64,000 bases of DNA from CAIYTF01 sp963664845 (GTDB lineage: Bacteria > Bacteroidota > Ignavibacteria > Ignavibacteriales > Ignavibacteriaceae), in contig OY761615.1 in assembly GCA_963664845.1 (NCBI GenBank), forward strand, positions 4,588,001 through 4,652,000, read 5' to 3'. The number at the start of each line of letters is the position of its first letter. Within the stretch, counting starts at the first letter, position 1. A program made the position numbers and the translations under genes. Shown in pieces: positions 62,779 to 64,000 of this stretch. The notes beneath the pieces are model-generated. The model was not told the origin of the DNA and made no database searches. It was given only the letters and a program-made list of their open reading frames with translations.

Positions 62779-63360
62779 ATGGAACAAATGATCACAAAAA
62801 AAACTCCTGAATACCCAATTATTAACCTCATCCAATCGAGGTGGAGTCCCCGGTCTTTTACCGAAAAGCCTGTAAGCGAAGCTGATCTGATGAGCATGTT
62901 CGAAGCAGCCCGCTGGTCCTTCAGTTGTGCCAACTATCAGCCGTGGAACTATTATTATGCAGATCAGAGCCATATTGAAAGTTTTGAAACATTGTACTCC
63001 TGTCTTGATGAAGGAAACAAAAAATGGGCGCATACTGCCGCGGTTCTTCTGGTGGGTGTCATTAAAAAAACATTTGACAACGGCAAAATGAATGAGTGGG
63101 CCAAGCACGATCTGGGAGCAGCAAATATGTCATTCGCGCTGCAGGGTCAATCGCTTTCCATATACTCTCATTTCATGGCAGGATTCGATAAAGAGAAAAC
63201 TGTTGAAGTGTTGCAGTTGAATCCGGATGAGTATGAGCCGGTGACGTTTGGTGCCATTGGTTATCTGGGAGAGCCGGATAAGCTGATAGAACCGTATAAA
63301 ACCAGAGAAACCACTCCCGGCAAAAGGAAACCTGCAAAAGAATTTATTCATCAGGTTTGA
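62779..63360 (+). CDS. nitroreductase-family FMN-dependent oxidoreductase
   Basis: About 193 residues from the ATG at 62779. The nitroreductase fold is shown by the FMN-phosphate loop SRWSPRSFTEKPV, the phrase EAARWSFSCANYQPWNY, AKHDLGAANMSFALQGQSLSIY-type helices and the closing AIGYLGEPDKL. It reduces nitro compounds or quinones with NAD(P)H; the physiological substrate is unknown. It is a single gene. Confidence 0.88.
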   Translation: MEQMITKKTPEYPIINLIQSRWSPRSFTEKPVSEADLMSMFEAARWSFSCANYQPWNYYYADQSHIESFETLYSCLDEGNKKWAHTAAVLLVGVIKKTFDNGKMNEWAKHDLGAANMSFALQGQSLSIYSHFMAGFDKEKTVEVLQLNPDEYEPVTFGAIGYLGEPDKLIEPYKTRETTPGKRKPAKEFIHQV

Positions 63361-64000
63361 TCTTTGAATGGCTTGGGCTACTGTATTTAAAGTGACCGAT
63401 ACATTTTAGTTTTTAGCGAATCAGGCAGGTGGTTGTAGTGTAATTCATCAATCGTGAAACAGTACTTACTTGGGATTGGTTTTGGGACAAGGGGGGAGAC
63501 TGCCCCACACATGCACGGGAGTCAAGTTAACAACGACCCAAAACCAGTACCCGCCATAAATGGTTTAATTCAGGCGATGCTATTTCTGCACCTTTTCGTT
63601 TGTCTGTAACAATGCCAGAGTTCCATAGATCGTTCTCCGCCGAGACGGGACACAGCCTAACGGAACCCCATTTAAAGAATAATAAATGCTATTCTGATCA
63701 TTTCATTAACCGAATGTTGTTAAGTGTATATGCCGCATATTCAACCCCTGAACGGGGTTGGCGGATAGTTGTCGTCAATGGATGCTACCAATGTGCAAAC
63801 CCTACGGGTTTGGGGCGAGTTAACGTGTATACGGAGATTTGTGGGCGGAATTCTGTGCTTAATGTATTATGCGACACCCACCTCCAGGACTTCGCAAGAA
63901 GTATACTCAGCGAACAGAGGTATAGAAAAGCATTATGATTAGCAGCCAAAAACAATGTATGATCAGAGAATTCGAAGATGAAACGCCCCCGTCATTATGC
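63361..64000. other. terminal gene-free region with REP-like hairpins
   Basis: About 640 bases. CAACCCC-TGAA-CGGGGTTG (63742-63760) and CAAACCC-TAC-GGGTTTG (63796-63812) repeat the pair seen at 57372-57441. A 112-codon frame across them (63600-63938) is judged spurious. Nothing else is recognised up to the window end. Confidence 0.55.

Noticed and set aside
63600..63938. 112-codon plus-strand frame
   Set aside because: It runs through the REP-like hairpins; its translation STPERGWR and CANPTGL is simply the repeat read as protein. No ribosome-binding site and no family similarity.

Overview
The window looks like chromosomal DNA from the replication-origin neighbourhood of a member of the Bacteroidota/Chlorobiota-Ignavibacteriota (FCB) group. 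It opens with a compact dnaN-recF-dciA-gyrB-gyrA cluster. Two secreted proteins end in the type IX secretion sorting domain of the NYPNPFNPTT type. A GH97 glycoside hydrolase, a TonB-dependent receptor, weak Shine-Dalgarno signals and frequent TTG starts fit the same assignment. The phylum is an inference from these features; no rRNA gene is present.

Layout. 0.2-7.3 kb: replication and topology genes on the plus strand, closed by a terminator. 7.4-28.8 kb: surface and signalling genes (a TonB-dependent receptor with a small membrane protein upstream, a carboxypeptidase-regulatory-like surface protein, an M1-type peptidase, two large cytosolic multi-PAS histidine kinases, a secreted endonuclease I, a frameshifted exported acetolactate decarboxylase, a FUSC-type membrane protein, a TSUP permease, GH97). 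28.8-30.1 kb and 31.9-32.6 kb: non-coding repeat deserts around rsgA and a GNAT acetyltransferase. 34.0-42.7 kb: a type I restriction-modification operon (hsdM-hsdS-hsdR) with two further genes, a small zinc-ribbon gene split by an IS256-family element and a TIGR02391/Ymh-family gene. A relic of a serine recombinase follows. 43.4-46.5 kb: a serine hydrolase and an IS3-family element inserted into a duplicated, decayed tRNA-Asn copy beside the intact tRNA-Asn. 46.9-48.9 kb: a DMT transporter, then an ECF sigma factor with its anti-sigma factor. 49.8-57.4 kb: a tandem TonB-C-terminal-domain protein, an SPFH/band-7 protein and an 1868-residue multidomain enzyme. 57.6-63.4 kb: an ATP-cone/nucleoside-kinase-like gene with a DMT-type membrane protein, cysE with an overlapping small upstream frame, a VOC protein and a nitroreductase.

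The most striking object is the 1868-residue protein at 51744-57350. Read by eye, it joins a class I/II PLP-dependent aminotransferase, with its Schiff-base lysine motif intact, to a divergent phosphoenolpyruvate-carboxylase-like C-terminal half. The PEPC-like half carries recognisable HPTQ, WGDWDGSNRP, PLFEE and GSD..Q..G counterparts in the family order. If both halves are active, the protein would turn PEP and bicarbonate into oxaloacetate and then aspartate in one polypeptide. That function is inference and needs profile searches.

Intergenic DNA is rich in small repeats: a family with CAATGGTGTCAACTTA termini (at least four places), 72/73-bp tandem repeats, a 157-bp tandem duplication and REP-like double hairpins. 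None of these looks like CRISPR. No rRNA, prophage or CRISPR array was seen.
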